This document shows positions 7,921 through 15,893 of a stretch of 64,000 bases of DNA, in pieces (the first letter of the stretch is position 1; each line of letters begins with the position of its first letter). The notes under the pieces are model-generated. The model saw only the letters and a list, made by a program, of their open reading frames with translations, was not told the DNA's origin and did not search any database. Location of the stretch: the NCBI RefSeq assembly GCF_009765225.1, contig NZ_VMSF01000001.1:2108001-2172000 (forward strand), written 5' to 3'. The stretch is from Leifsonia sp. AG29. GTDB lineage: Bacteria; Actinomycetota; Actinomycetes; Actinomycetales; Microbacteriaceae. The position numbers and the translations under genes are program-made.

Positions 7921-9633
7921 TCAGCCCGAAGCGCCGCGGGCGAGCAGCGCCGCGTGCAGGGCGCCGACCGTCTCGCCGTCGTCGAGATCCATGCCGAGGA
8001 GCTCCTCGATGAGCGCGATCCGCTGGTAGAAGACGGAGCGCGAGAGGTGGCTCGCCGCGGCCGCCCTCGTGCGGTTGCCCGGGTGCGTCAGGTAGGCGCG
8101 AAGCACTTCCAGGAGGTCGCCGCCGGTCGCCAGGTCGTACTCGATCAGCGGGCCCAGCAGCTGCTCGGTGTGCTCGAGCATGCGGGGGTCGCCGCCGAAC
8201 GCCGTCACCAGCCGCAGCAGGGGCCGGTGCTCGACGCGCTGCACGACCCGGGAGGCGCCCATCGCGCGCCTCGGGTCCGCGAGCGCTGAGAGCTCCGCGG
8301 CCTCCTCGAGGGACGCGAGCAGCCCCGGGATCCCGCGGGACTCGGAGCCCGCGGAGACGACGGGAGGCGCGTCGCGCCGCTCCTCCCCGCGGGCGCCCGA
8401 CGACCGCACCCCTGGCCCCGCCGCCGCGGCGAGAGCGCCGAACAGCGCATCCGAGAAGGGACGGCCGGGTCGCGCCGCGAGCGCGACGACGACGGTCGAC
8501 GGGAGCGCCGGGTGCACCCCCGCGAGAGCGTCGGCACCCCACGACCGCGCCGCGTCGGCCAGACGCCGCGCGACGTCGCCGATCGGTTCCGGGGGCAGCG
8601 CCGGCCGGAGGCGGACGGCGACGCCGACGACCGCTCGCCCGGTCACGGGGAATCCGGCGGCCTCGAACCGGGCCGCGAGCCCCCCTTCGCTGGCGAAGCG
8701 CCGGCCGAGCAGGGCGGCGAGGAGGGCCTCCTGGCTGCTCCGCACCCAGACGTCGTCCGGCTCAGCAAGCCGGCCGAGGGCGAGTGCGACGGCGGCCTGC
8801 TCGAGCACGGTCGACCTCCCCGCCGGATGCGGCCGGCCGGGCAGGGCGACGAGGTAGCCCCAGCGCCGGCCCCGGGCCTCGACCGGCACGATCGTCCAGT
8901 CGCCGTCGGCGGCGCCCGGCGCCGATCGCGCGGGAGACGGCTCGGCGCGATGCGCTGCTCGCGAGCGCTGCTCCCACCCGCCGAGCTCGGCCTCCTCGTC
9001 CGACAGTCCGTCGGCGGTGATCACCCGGTGACCGGTGTCCTCGAGCACCACCGGCGCCCCGAGGACGCGGGCGGCCTGTTCGACGATGAACTCGGCCGGG
9101 CTCCCGCGCAGGGCGAGCTGGGTGAACAGCGCGTGGAGCTCGTCGCGGGCCCGCAGCGCGGTCATCTGGTCGGCGATGATGCGGGAGTGCACCGCCTCGG
9201 TGACCGCCACGAAGCGGATCTCGCGATGGAGGACGACGAACGGCACGCCCGCGGCCTCGAGCTCTGCCACGAGCGCGGGAGGCGCCTGCCGCATCGGATC
9301 GCCGAGCTCGAGCACGAGCCCGGACACCCCGTCGTCGGCGAGCTGGCGGCCGAGCCTGCGGAGCGAGACGTCGTCCGACGGCCAGCCGACGCCCGTGGCG
9401 AGGAGGAGCTCTCCGCCGGAGACCAGCCGGGCGGCCGCGACCGTCTCGGCGACGTGCACCCAGCGCACCGGCGCGCCCAGTCCCTCCCGGCCGGCGACGA
9501 CCTCGGGGAGGCCTTCGGCGAGCGCCTCCATGCGGAGGACCTCTCGCACGGTCGGCAGCACGGAGGCGGTCTTCTGACCCCCCATCGGACGATCTGTGTG
9601 GTCGCTGCCCAAGCCCCGACGATCTGGCATCAC
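7921..9633 (-). CDS. PucR-family transcriptional regulator
   Basis: 570-residue regulator with an N-terminal PucR (purine-catabolism-type) sensing domain of about 130 residues (TVREVLRMEALAEGLPEVVA), a variable middle, and a C-terminal PucR helix-turn-helix (DLLEVLRAYLTHPGNRTRAA, then SRSVFYQRIALIEELL). Many relatives control amine, GABA or beta-alanine catabolism. It diverges from the dehydrogenase gene across an 86-base gap and converges on the oxidase gene, so it is the likely regulator of this module. The GTG start has AAGGGG upstream; the next codon is ATG, and a further ATG exists at 9585. Confidence 0.88.
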   Translation of the reverse strand: MMPDRRGLGSDHTDRPMGGQKTASVLPTVREVLRMEALAEGLPEVVAGREGLGAPVRWVHVAETVAAARLVSGGELLLATGVGWPSDDVSLRRLGRQLADDGVSGLVLELGDPMRQAPPALVAELEAAGVPFVVLHREIRFVAVTEAVHSRIIADQMTALRARDELHALFTQLALRGSPAEFIVEQAARVLGAPVVLEDTGHRVITADGLSDEEAELGGWEQRSRAAHRAEPSPARSAPGAADGDWTIVPVEARGRRWGYLVALPGRPHPAGRSTVLEQAAVALALGRLAEPDDVWVRSSQEALLAALLGRRFASEGGLAARFEAAGFPVTGRAVVGVAVRLRPALPPEPIGDVARRLADAARSWGADALAGVHPALPSTVVVALAARPGRPFSDALFGALAAAAGPGVRSSGARGEERRDAPPVVSAGSESRGIPGLLASLEEAAELSALADPRRAMGASRVVQRVEHRPLLRLVTAFGGDPRMLEHTEQLLGPLIEYDLATGGDLLEVLRAYLTHPGNRTRAAAASHLSRSVFYQRIALIEELLGMDLDDGETVGALHAALLARGASG

Positions 9634-9719
9634 CGCGTGCCCCTTCGCTCTGTGATCATTGGGAGGAAAGCTTACTGTCCTCGCCGGGCAGAACGTCCGG
9701 CGAGCATCGAGGAGGAACT

Positions 9720-11204
9720 GTGGCCCTCATCCGTCATGTCATCGCGGGCGTCGCCGCCGGGGATCCGGTCCGCACCGGTCCGGTGTTCGACCCGGCCACC
9801 GGCGAGCAGCAGCACGAGGTCGTGCTCGCGAGCGCGGCCGAGACCGAGCAGGCGATCGCCGCCGCGCGCGCGGCCTTCCCGGCGTGGCGGGCGACCAGCC
9901 TCACCAAGCGTGCGGACGTGCTGTTCCGACTCCGCCATCTGCTCACCGAGCGCCGCGACGAGCTGGCCGCGATCGTCACCTCCGAGCACGGCAAGGTGCT
10001 CTCCGACGCGGCCGGCGAGATCGGGCGCGGCCTCGAGAACGTCGAGTTCGCCTCCGGCCTCATCGACAAGCTCAAGGGCGAGTACAGCGAGCAGGTCTCG
10101 ACCGGCGTCGACGTGCACAGCGTCAAGCAGCCGGTCGGCGTCGTCGGCTGCATCACGCCGTTCAACTTCCCGGTGATGGTCCCGCTCTGGATGGTGGCGA
10201 GCGCCATCGCGTGCGGCAACACCGTCGTGCTGAAGCCGAGCGAGAAGGACCCGAGCGCCTCGGTGTTCCTGGCCGGCCTGTTCCGTGAGGCGGGTCTCCC
10301 GGACGGCGTCCTCAACGTGGTCCACGGGGACAAGGAGGCGGTCGACACGATCCTCGACTCCCCCGACGTCGCCGCGGTGAGCTTCGTCGGCTCGACCCCG
10401 ATCGCCCGCTCGATCTACCAGCGCGCGAGCGCGAACGGGAAGCGCGTGCAGGCACTCGGCGGCGCGAAGAACCACATGGTCGTCCTGGAGGACGCGGACA
10501 TCGACGCCGCCGCGGACGCCGCCGTCTCCGCGGCGTACGGCTCCGCGGGCGAGCGCTGCATGGCGGTCAGCGTCGTCGTCGCCGTCGGCGAGGTCGGGGA
10601 TCGGCTGGTCCCCGCCATCCAGCGGCGCATCGGTGCGCTCCGCATCGGGCGCGGGACCGACCCGGCCAGCGAGATGGGGCCGCTCATCACCCGCGAGCAC
10701 CGCGACAAGGTCGCCTCGTACGTGACGGGCGCCGCCGCCGAGGGCGCGACCGTGGTCGAGGACGGCACCCGGCGCTCGTTCGACGGAGACGGCTTCTTCG
10801 TCGGCGTCAGCCTCCTCGACCACGTGAAGCCCGGCATGAGGGCCTACGACGACGAGATCTTCGGCCCCGTGCTGTCCGTCGTGCGCGTCGACACCTTCGA
10901 GGAGGCCGTCGAGCTCGTGAACGACAACCCGTACGGCAACGGCGTCGCCCTGTTCACCCGCGACGGAGGCGCCGCCCGCCGGTTCGAGTTCGAGATCGAG
11001 GTCGGGATGGTCGGCATCAACGTGCCCATCCCGGTGCCGGTCGGGGCGTACTCTTTCGGCGGCTGGAAGAACTCGCTGTTCGGCGACTCGCACATCTACG
11101 GACCGGAGTCCTTCCACTTCTACACGCGGAGCAAGGTCGTGACCACGCGCTGGCCCGACCCCGTCCAGTCCCGCGTGAACCTCTCCTTCCCCGGCAACTC
11201 CTGA
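9720..11204 (+). CDS. mmsA: CoA-acylating methylmalonate-semialdehyde dehydrogenase
   Basis: 494-residue aldehyde dehydrogenase of the MmsA/IolA subgroup. Diagnostic features are GCITPFNFPVMVPLWM, the ALGGAKNHM segment and the active-site SAGERCMA with C280. MmsA enzymes convert methylmalonate or malonate semialdehyde plus CoA and NAD to propionyl- or acetyl-CoA. Beside a class III aminotransferase this fits beta-alanine or beta-aminoisobutyrate catabolism, although valine or inositol breakdown uses the same enzyme. GTG start with a strong GAGGAGGAA site; the aminotransferase follows after 11 bases. Confidence 0.9.
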   Translation: MALIRHVIAGVAAGDPVRTGPVFDPATGEQQHEVVLASAAETEQAIAAARAAFPAWRATSLTKRADVLFRLRHLLTERRDELAAIVTSEHGKVLSDAAGEIGRGLENVEFASGLIDKLKGEYSEQVSTGVDVHSVKQPVGVVGCITPFNFPVMVPLWMVASAIACGNTVVLKPSEKDPSASVFLAGLFREAGLPDGVLNVVHGDKEAVDTILDSPDVAAVSFVGSTPIARSIYQRASANGKRVQALGGAKNHMVVLEDADIDAAADAAVSAAYGSAGERCMAVSVVVAVGEVGDRLVPAIQRRIGALRIGRGTDPASEMGPLITREHRDKVASYVTGAAAEGATVVEDGTRRSFDGDGFFVGVSLLDHVKPGMRAYDDEIFGPVLSVVRVDTFEEAVELVNDNPYGNGVALFTRDGGAARRFEFEIEVGMVGINVPIPVPVGAYSFGGWKNSLFGDSHIYGPESFHFYTRSKVVTTRWPDPVQSRVNLSFPGNS

Positions 11205-11215
11205 TCGGAGCCATC

Positions 11216-12646
11216 ATGACCGACACCCTCCCCGCCGCGGCCCGGACCGGCGCCGCCGAGCGCACCGGCTTCGCCGACCGGCACGGCGTCCAGCACCCCT
11301 TCGGCGACGCCGAGGCCGAGGCGCAGGTGCGCAGCGACGACCGCAGTCACGTGTTCCACTCCTGGAGCGCACAGGCGCAGATCGACCCGCTGCCGATCGC
11401 GGCCGGTGAGGGCTCCACGTTCTGGGACTACCAGGGCAACGCCTTCCTCGACTTCAGCTCGCAGCTCGTCAACCTCAACCTCGGGCACCAGCACCCCGAC
11501 CTCGTCGCCGCTATCCAGCAGCAGGCCGGCCGGCTGGCGACGATCCAGCCGTCGATGGCGAACGACGTGCGCGGCGAGCTCGCCCGCCGCATCGCGGGCG
11601 TCGCGCCCGGCACGCTCGACTCGGTGTTCTTCACCAATGGAGGCGCGGACGCCAACGAGTACGCGGTCCGGCTCGCCCGGCGGGTGACCGGCCGCCGCAA
11701 GGTGCTGTCGATGTACCGCTCGTACCACGGCGGTACGGCCACGGCGATCGCGCTCACCGGCGACCCGCGCCGGTGGGCGAACGAGCCGAGCGACCCCTCC
11801 GTGGCGCACTTCTTCGGCCCGTACCCGTACCGGTCCGCGTTCCACTCGACGAGCCCCGAGGAGGAGACGGCCCGAGCCCTGGAGCACCTCGAGAACGTCA
11901 TCGTGCTGGAGGGCGCCGCGACCGTCGCCGCGATCATCATCGAGACGATCGTCGGCACGAACGGCGTGCTCGTCCCTCCCCCGGGCTACCTCGCCGGTGT
12001 GCGCGAGCTGTGCGACCGGTACGGCATCGTCTACATCGCCGACGAGGTGATGGTCGGCTTCGGCCGCGTCGGCGAGTGGTTCGCCGTCGACGCCTTCGAT
12101 GTCGTCCCCGACCTCATCACCTTCGCGAAGGGCGTCAACTCCGGGTACGTGCCGCTCGGCGGCGTCGTGATCTCGGACGCGATCGCCTCCTTCTTCGACG
12201 ACGTGTCGTTCCAGGGCGGCCTGACGTACTCCGGTCACCCGCTCGCGTGCGCCGCCGGCGTGGCGACCTTCGACGTCTTCGAGCGCGACGGCATCCTCGA
12301 GCGCGTGCGCGACCTCGGCAGCCGGGTCGTCGAGCCGGAGATCACCTCCTGGCTCGACCGCCACCCGTCGCTCGGGGAGGTGCGCGGCCGCGGGCTGTTC
12401 TGGGCGCTGGAACTCGTGCGCGACCGCGAGACGCGGGAGCCGCTCGTCCCGTTCAACGCGACGGGTGCCGACGCGGCCCCGATGGCCGAGGTCGCCGCCG
12501 CCTGCAAGAAGGCCGGCGTATGGCCGTTCACCCACTTCAACCGCGTGCACATCGCGCCGCCGCTGATCATCGAGGAGGACGAGCTGCGCCGCGGCCTGGC
12601 GGCCATCGACGCCGCTCTGGCGGTCGCCGACCGCTACGCGCGCTGA
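11216..12646 (+). CDS. Class III PLP-dependent aminotransferase (omega-amino acid type)
   Basis: 476 residues with the class III fold. PLP-binding elements are the DEVMVGFGR stretch and the Schiff-base lysine K305 in ITFAKGVNSGYVPLGG. Relatives transfer the amino group of beta-alanine, GABA or taurine to pyruvate or 2-oxoglutarate. It is co-transcribed with mmsA, so the aldehyde it makes is probably the dehydrogenase substrate: beta-alanine to malonate semialdehyde to acetyl-CoA is the simplest reading. A GGAG site precedes the ATG. Substrate preference cannot be read from sequence. Confidence 0.9.
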   Translation: MTDTLPAAARTGAAERTGFADRHGVQHPFGDAEAEAQVRSDDRSHVFHSWSAQAQIDPLPIAAGEGSTFWDYQGNAFLDFSSQLVNLNLGHQHPDLVAAIQQQAGRLATIQPSMANDVRGELARRIAGVAPGTLDSVFFTNGGADANEYAVRLARRVTGRRKVLSMYRSYHGGTATAIALTGDPRRWANEPSDPSVAHFFGPYPYRSAFHSTSPEEETARALEHLENVIVLEGAATVAAIIIETIVGTNGVLVPPPGYLAGVRELCDRYGIVYIADEVMVGFGRVGEWFAVDAFDVVPDLITFAKGVNSGYVPLGGVVISDAIASFFDDVSFQGGLTYSGHPLACAAGVATFDVFERDGILERVRDLGSRVVEPEITSWLDRHPSLGEVRGRGLFWALELVRDRETREPLVPFNATGADAAPMAEVAAACKKAGVWPFTHFNRVHIAPPLIIEEDELRRGLAAIDAALAVADRYAR

Positions 12647-12668
12647 CCCGGGCCGATAGTGTGAGCAG

Positions 12669-13772
12669 ATGAGTGAACCCGGAGACGGCCGCGTCGCGGT
12701 CTACATCGACTTCGACAACATCGTGATCTCGCGGTACGACCAGGTCCACGGACGCGGGTCGTACATGCGCGACCGCCCGAAGTCGAGCTCGGCCGCTCCG
12801 AAGGGCGCTTTCGCCGACAAACTGGAGGAGGCCCGCGTCGACCTCGGCGCGATCCTCGACTTCGACTCGTCCTTCGGGACGCTCGTGCTGACACGGGCCT
12901 ACGCCGACTGGTCCTCGGCGGTCAACGCCGAGTACCGCGGCCAGCTCGTCGGGCGCGCCGTAGACCTGGTGCAGCTGTTCCCCGCGGCCGCCTACGCCAA
13001 GAACGGCGCCGACATCCGTCTGGCGGTCGACGCCGTCGAGGACCTGTTCCGCCTTCCGGAGCTCACGCACGTCGTGATCGTGGCCGGCGACTCCGACTAC
13101 GTCCCGCTGGCCCAGCGCATCCGCCGCCTCGGCCGCTACGTCGTCGGCATCGGAGTCGCCGGATCCACGGCGAAATCGCTCGCGGCCGCCTGCGACGAGT
13201 TCGTCAGCTACGACGATCTCCCGGGCGTCGCCCGCGACGAAGCCGCCGACGCGGCGATCGCTCCCGAGGTCGAGGTCGAAGAGGCCGCTGAGGCCGCTGA
13301 GGCCGACGAGACCGCAGCCGCCGCGGTCGCAGAGCCTGCCGCGCCGACTGTCCCCGCGGCGAAGGACGGTGCGGCGCCGGCCGAAAAGCCCGCGACATCC
13401 GCCCGGAGGCGCTCCTCACGGAAGCCGAAAGAGGCGGCCGAGCCCGCCGCTGTCGTCGAGGCCTCCGACGAGACCCTCGACGAGCGCCAGCAGACGGCCA
13501 CGCGCCTCCTCGCCCGCGCCATGCAGCTCGGGCACGAGAAGGACGACTCCGACTGGCTGAACAGCGGGACCGTCAAGAGCCAGATGAAGCGGATGGACCC
13601 GTCGTTCAGCGAGAAGGCGCTCGGGTACCGGTCGTTCAGCGACTTCGTGAAGTCCCGCGCCGACCTCGTCGAGCTCGACGACAGCACGACGGCCCAGCTC
13701 GTGCGCCTCGCGCCGACCAGGCCGCGCCGGGCGCGCCACAGCGGCCGGGCCACCGACCCGGTGAACTCCTGA
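12669..13772 (+). CDS. NYN-domain RNase-like protein with OST-HTH domain
   Basis: 367 residues. An N-terminal NYN/LabA PIN-like nuclease domain spans about residues 8-180, with acidic motifs VYIDFDN, GADIRLAVDA and AGDSDY that could bind metal. An Ala/Glu-rich low-complexity linker spans about 195-265, and a C-terminal OST-HTH/LOTUS-like domain 275-350 (LLARAMQLGHEKDDSDWLNS). The pairing suggests an RNA-binding and RNA-cleaving protein; the target is unknown. TAGTGT lies exactly six bases before the ATG with no ribosome site, so the mRNA is probably leaderless. Confidence 0.85.
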   Translation: MSEPGDGRVAVYIDFDNIVISRYDQVHGRGSYMRDRPKSSSAAPKGAFADKLEEARVDLGAILDFDSSFGTLVLTRAYADWSSAVNAEYRGQLVGRAVDLVQLFPAAAYAKNGADIRLAVDAVEDLFRLPELTHVVIVAGDSDYVPLAQRIRRLGRYVVGIGVAGSTAKSLAAACDEFVSYDDLPGVARDEAADAAIAPEVEVEEAAEAAEADETAAAAVAEPAAPTVPAAKDGAAPAEKPATSARRRSSRKPKEAAEPAAVVEASDETLDERQQTATRLLARAMQLGHEKDDSDWLNSGTVKSQMKRMDPSFSEKALGYRSFSDFVKSRADLVELDDSTTAQLVRLAPTRPRRARHSGRATDPVNS

Positions 13773-13861
13773 CCCGCGTCCCTCCTGGCTCGCGCTCCTC
13801 CTGACCCTCGTTCCTGCTGACACCAAGCGGGCACACAGCTTCGGCGGGTTGCATGCAGGCC

Positions 13862-14797
13862 ATGGCACGACAGTGGATGGCGACGAATTGGGGCGGACCG
13901 GAGGACTGGGAGTTCGCGGAGGTCAAGACCCCCGCACCCGGCGCCGGTGAGGTGACGATCCGGGTGACCGCGGCGGGCGTGAACCCGGCCGACGCGAAGC
14001 ACGTCCGGGCACCGCGTCCCGGCGTGACCCTCCCGGTGCCCATCGGCTACGAGGTCGCCGGGGTGATCTCGGCCCTCGGACCCGGCACCGAGATCGCATC
14101 GGGAGGCGGTGCTCCCGGCGACGAGGTCGTCGCCTTCCGCATCCAGGGCGGCTACGCGACCGAGGTGACCGTTCCCGCGAAAGATGTCTTCGCCAAGCCG
14201 CCGCGGCTCGCCGACGAGGAGGCGGCGAACCTCCTCCTGGCCGGGACGACCGCGGCACAGATGCTCCACGTCACCGACGTGCGTGCGGGCGAGACGATCC
14301 TCGTCCACGGCGCGTCCGGTGCGGTCGGCGTGAGCGTGCTGCAGCAGGCCGCCGAGCTCGGCGCCCGCGTCATCGGCACGGCGAGCGAGCGCAGCTTCGA
14401 TCGGGTCCGCCGGTTCGGGGGCCTCCCCGTGGCCTACGATCCAGGGCTCGCCGAGCGCGTCCGCGAGGCCGCGCAGGGCCCGATCGCGGCCGCCCTCGAC
14501 ACGGTCGGAACCGCGGAAGCCGTCGATGTCTCGCTGGAGCTCGTGCCCGACCGCCTGCGGATCGTCACCATCGTCGCAGCGGACCGCGCGGAACAGGAGG
14601 GGTTCCACGCGGTCTTCGGCGCTCAGCCGGGGAGCCAGGCCTACCGCGACTCGGTGCGGGCCCGCCTCCTCCAGCTCGCCGGAGAGGGGCGGCTGCAGGT
14701 GCCCATCGCGCGGACCTATCCGCTGGCGCAGGCACCCGAGGCGCTGGCCTTCCTCGCCGAAGGGCACCCCGGCGGCAAGATCGCACTGCTGCCCTGA
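13862..14797 (+). CDS. NADP-dependent quinone oxidoreductase-like MDR protein
   Basis: About 311 residues of the zinc-free medium-chain dehydrogenase/reductase family. The N-terminal GroES-like half includes VTAAGVNPADAKH, then a Rossmann half with ETILVHGASGAVG for NADPH. Substrate-binding zinc ligands are absent, as in QorA-like enzymes. I prefer the second ATG (MARQWMATNWGGPEDW matches the usual family start); an ATG nine bases earlier is possible. Neither has a clear ribosome site. It ends 19 bases before the convergent DUF7882-like gene. The physiological substrate is unknown. Confidence 0.85.
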   Translation: MARQWMATNWGGPEDWEFAEVKTPAPGAGEVTIRVTAAGVNPADAKHVRAPRPGVTLPVPIGYEVAGVISALGPGTEIASGGGAPGDEVVAFRIQGGYATEVTVPAKDVFAKPPRLADEEAANLLLAGTTAAQMLHVTDVRAGETILVHGASGAVGVSVLQQAAELGARVIGTASERSFDRVRRFGGLPVAYDPGLAERVREAAQGPIAAALDTVGTAEAVDVSLELVPDRLRIVTIVAADRAEQEGFHAVFGAQPGSQAYRDSVRARLLQLAGEGRLQVPIARTYPLAQAPEALAFLAEGHPGGKIALLP

Positions 14798-14816
14798 GCC
14801 CGCTCTGCTCGACCGC

Positions 14817-15143
14817 CTAGCGCTCCTCGAACGCGCCGCGCTCCGCGTCCGCCTCCGACATGACCACCATGCCGCCGGTGCGCTGACTGGTGTGGAGGAG
14901 CGCCTCCATCCACCGCTCGTTCAGCTTGGGCGGACGGCTGCCCGAGAAGACGAACGCCATCGGGATCTCGCGGCTGATCCAGAGGCTCATCCGGCCGCCG
15001 CCGTTCTCTGCGGGGATCTGCCAGTTCAGCAGGAAGCTCTCGTGCCGGCGGAGCTTCGTCACGATCGCCATCTTCACGTGCGACAGGGTGCGGTCGTCGA
15101 ACTCGTACTCCTGGCCGCTGAAGCCGTAGACGAGACGGCCCAT
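14817..15143 (-). CDS. DUF7882-like small protein, copy A
   Basis: 108-residue protein of a family I know only from Microbacteriaceae-type genomes, often mislabelled DNA ligase. It starts MGRLVYGFSGQEYEFDDR and carries the family pattern KLRRHESFLL ... LWIS ... FVFSGSRPPKLNERW. No membrane segment, signal or catalytic motif is visible. The ATG overlaps the stop of copy B by one base (TGATG), so the two are co-translated. Function unknown. Confidence 0.8.
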   Translation of the reverse strand: MGRLVYGFSGQEYEFDDRTLSHVKMAIVTKLRRHESFLLNWQIPAENGGGRMSLWISREIPMAFVFSGSRPPKLNERWMEALLHTSQRTGGMVVMSEADAERGAFEER

Positions 15144-15508
15144 CAGGCCTCCTTCTTCCTCGCCCTGCTGGCTCGATAGCTGCCCTCCGGGACCTCCTGG
15201 CGGATCTCGGCACGCAGGGCGTCCTCGAGGAGGAGCCCGCCGTTGCTGTTCGCCCGCTCGGTGAGGATGGTCAGCCAGTCGCGGTTCAGCTCGGGGAGGT
15301 CCGAGCCCGAGAACACGAACTGAACCGAGATGGAGGGGTCGAGCCAGATCGAGCGGAGCGTTCCGCCCGGCGCCGTCGTGCGGTCGTTCCAGATCAGGAG
15401 GAACCCCTCCCGGCGCCGCAGCTTCGTGGAGATGACCGCCTGCAGGTGGGCCAGCACCCGGTCGTCGAACGTGAAGCCGTCCGCACCGTCGTAGATCAGG
15501 GTTCCCAT
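15143..15508 (-). CDS. DUF7882-like small protein, copy B
   Basis: 121-residue paralogue of the next gene, first of the pair. It starts MGTLIYDGADGFTFDDR and shares KLRRREGFLLIW, WLDPSIS and FVFSGSDLPELNRDW with copy A; a basic C-terminal tail (SYRASRARKKEA) is specific to this copy. I chose the ATG before MGTLIYD by homology to copy A; GGGAGGACGC lies just upstream as ribosome site. An upstream extension of 15 codons is possible but unlike the family. Function unknown. Confidence 0.8.
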   Translation of the reverse strand: MGTLIYDGADGFTFDDRVLAHLQAVISTKLRRREGFLLIWNDRTTAPGGTLRSIWLDPSISVQFVFSGSDLPELNRDWLTILTERANSNGGLLLEDALRAEIRQEVPEGSYRASRARKKEA

Positions 15509-15585
15509 GCGTCCTCCCGCACTCACTTTCGCGGTGCCGCCGCGCGTCGTCAAGTCGCGCGGCCCGCAAGCCGTAAAGTCCGGCC

Positions 15586-15831
15586 ATGGACGCTCTCACG
15601 CGAACCATCAAAGCGGCCCTCCTCTACGAGGACGGCCGGACCCTCGACAGCGTCGTGGTCGTGCCGCTCATCGGAGGGTGTCCTCCGGGCGAGATCCGCG
15701 TCGCCACCACGTTCGCCGGCGCCCTCGCCTACGACGTGTACGAGCTGGCCGACGACGAGGAGTACTCGTCGATGCCGGCCTACCCGTACCGCTCCACCAT
15801 TCCCCTGACGACCGCGGACCTCGACGACTGA
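15586..15831 (+). CDS. Small conserved-looking protein, 81 residues
   Basis: Unrecognised soluble 81-residue protein (MDALTRTIKAALLYEDGRTL...). It is acidic towards the end (ELADDEEYSSMP), with no signal peptide or membrane segment. Support for a real gene: TAAAGT lies exactly six bases before the ATG, the spacing seen at many leaderless genes here, and it diverges from the DUF7882-like pair. I do not know its function. Confidence 0.65.
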   Translation: MDALTRTIKAALLYEDGRTLDSVVVVPLIGGCPPGEIRVATTFAGALAYDVYELADDEEYSSMPAYPYRSTIPLTTADLDD

Positions 15832-15872
15832 GCCCGGGTAGCGTGGAGGGGTGACCCCTCCCGTCCCTCCGC

Positions 15873-15884
15873 CGCGCGCGCGCG
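15873..15884 (+). repeat. (CG)6 dinucleotide run at the 5' end of the MFS gene
   Basis: Six CG units lie between a GTG (15851) that has a well-placed TAGCGT -10 and the reading frame of the transporter. With seven units, that GTG would read MTPPVPPPRARAGAAVAALS and enter the MFS frame; with six it does not. It may be a slippage site, a sequencing error or chance. Confidence 0.45.
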
Positions 15885-15893
15885 GGAGCCGCC

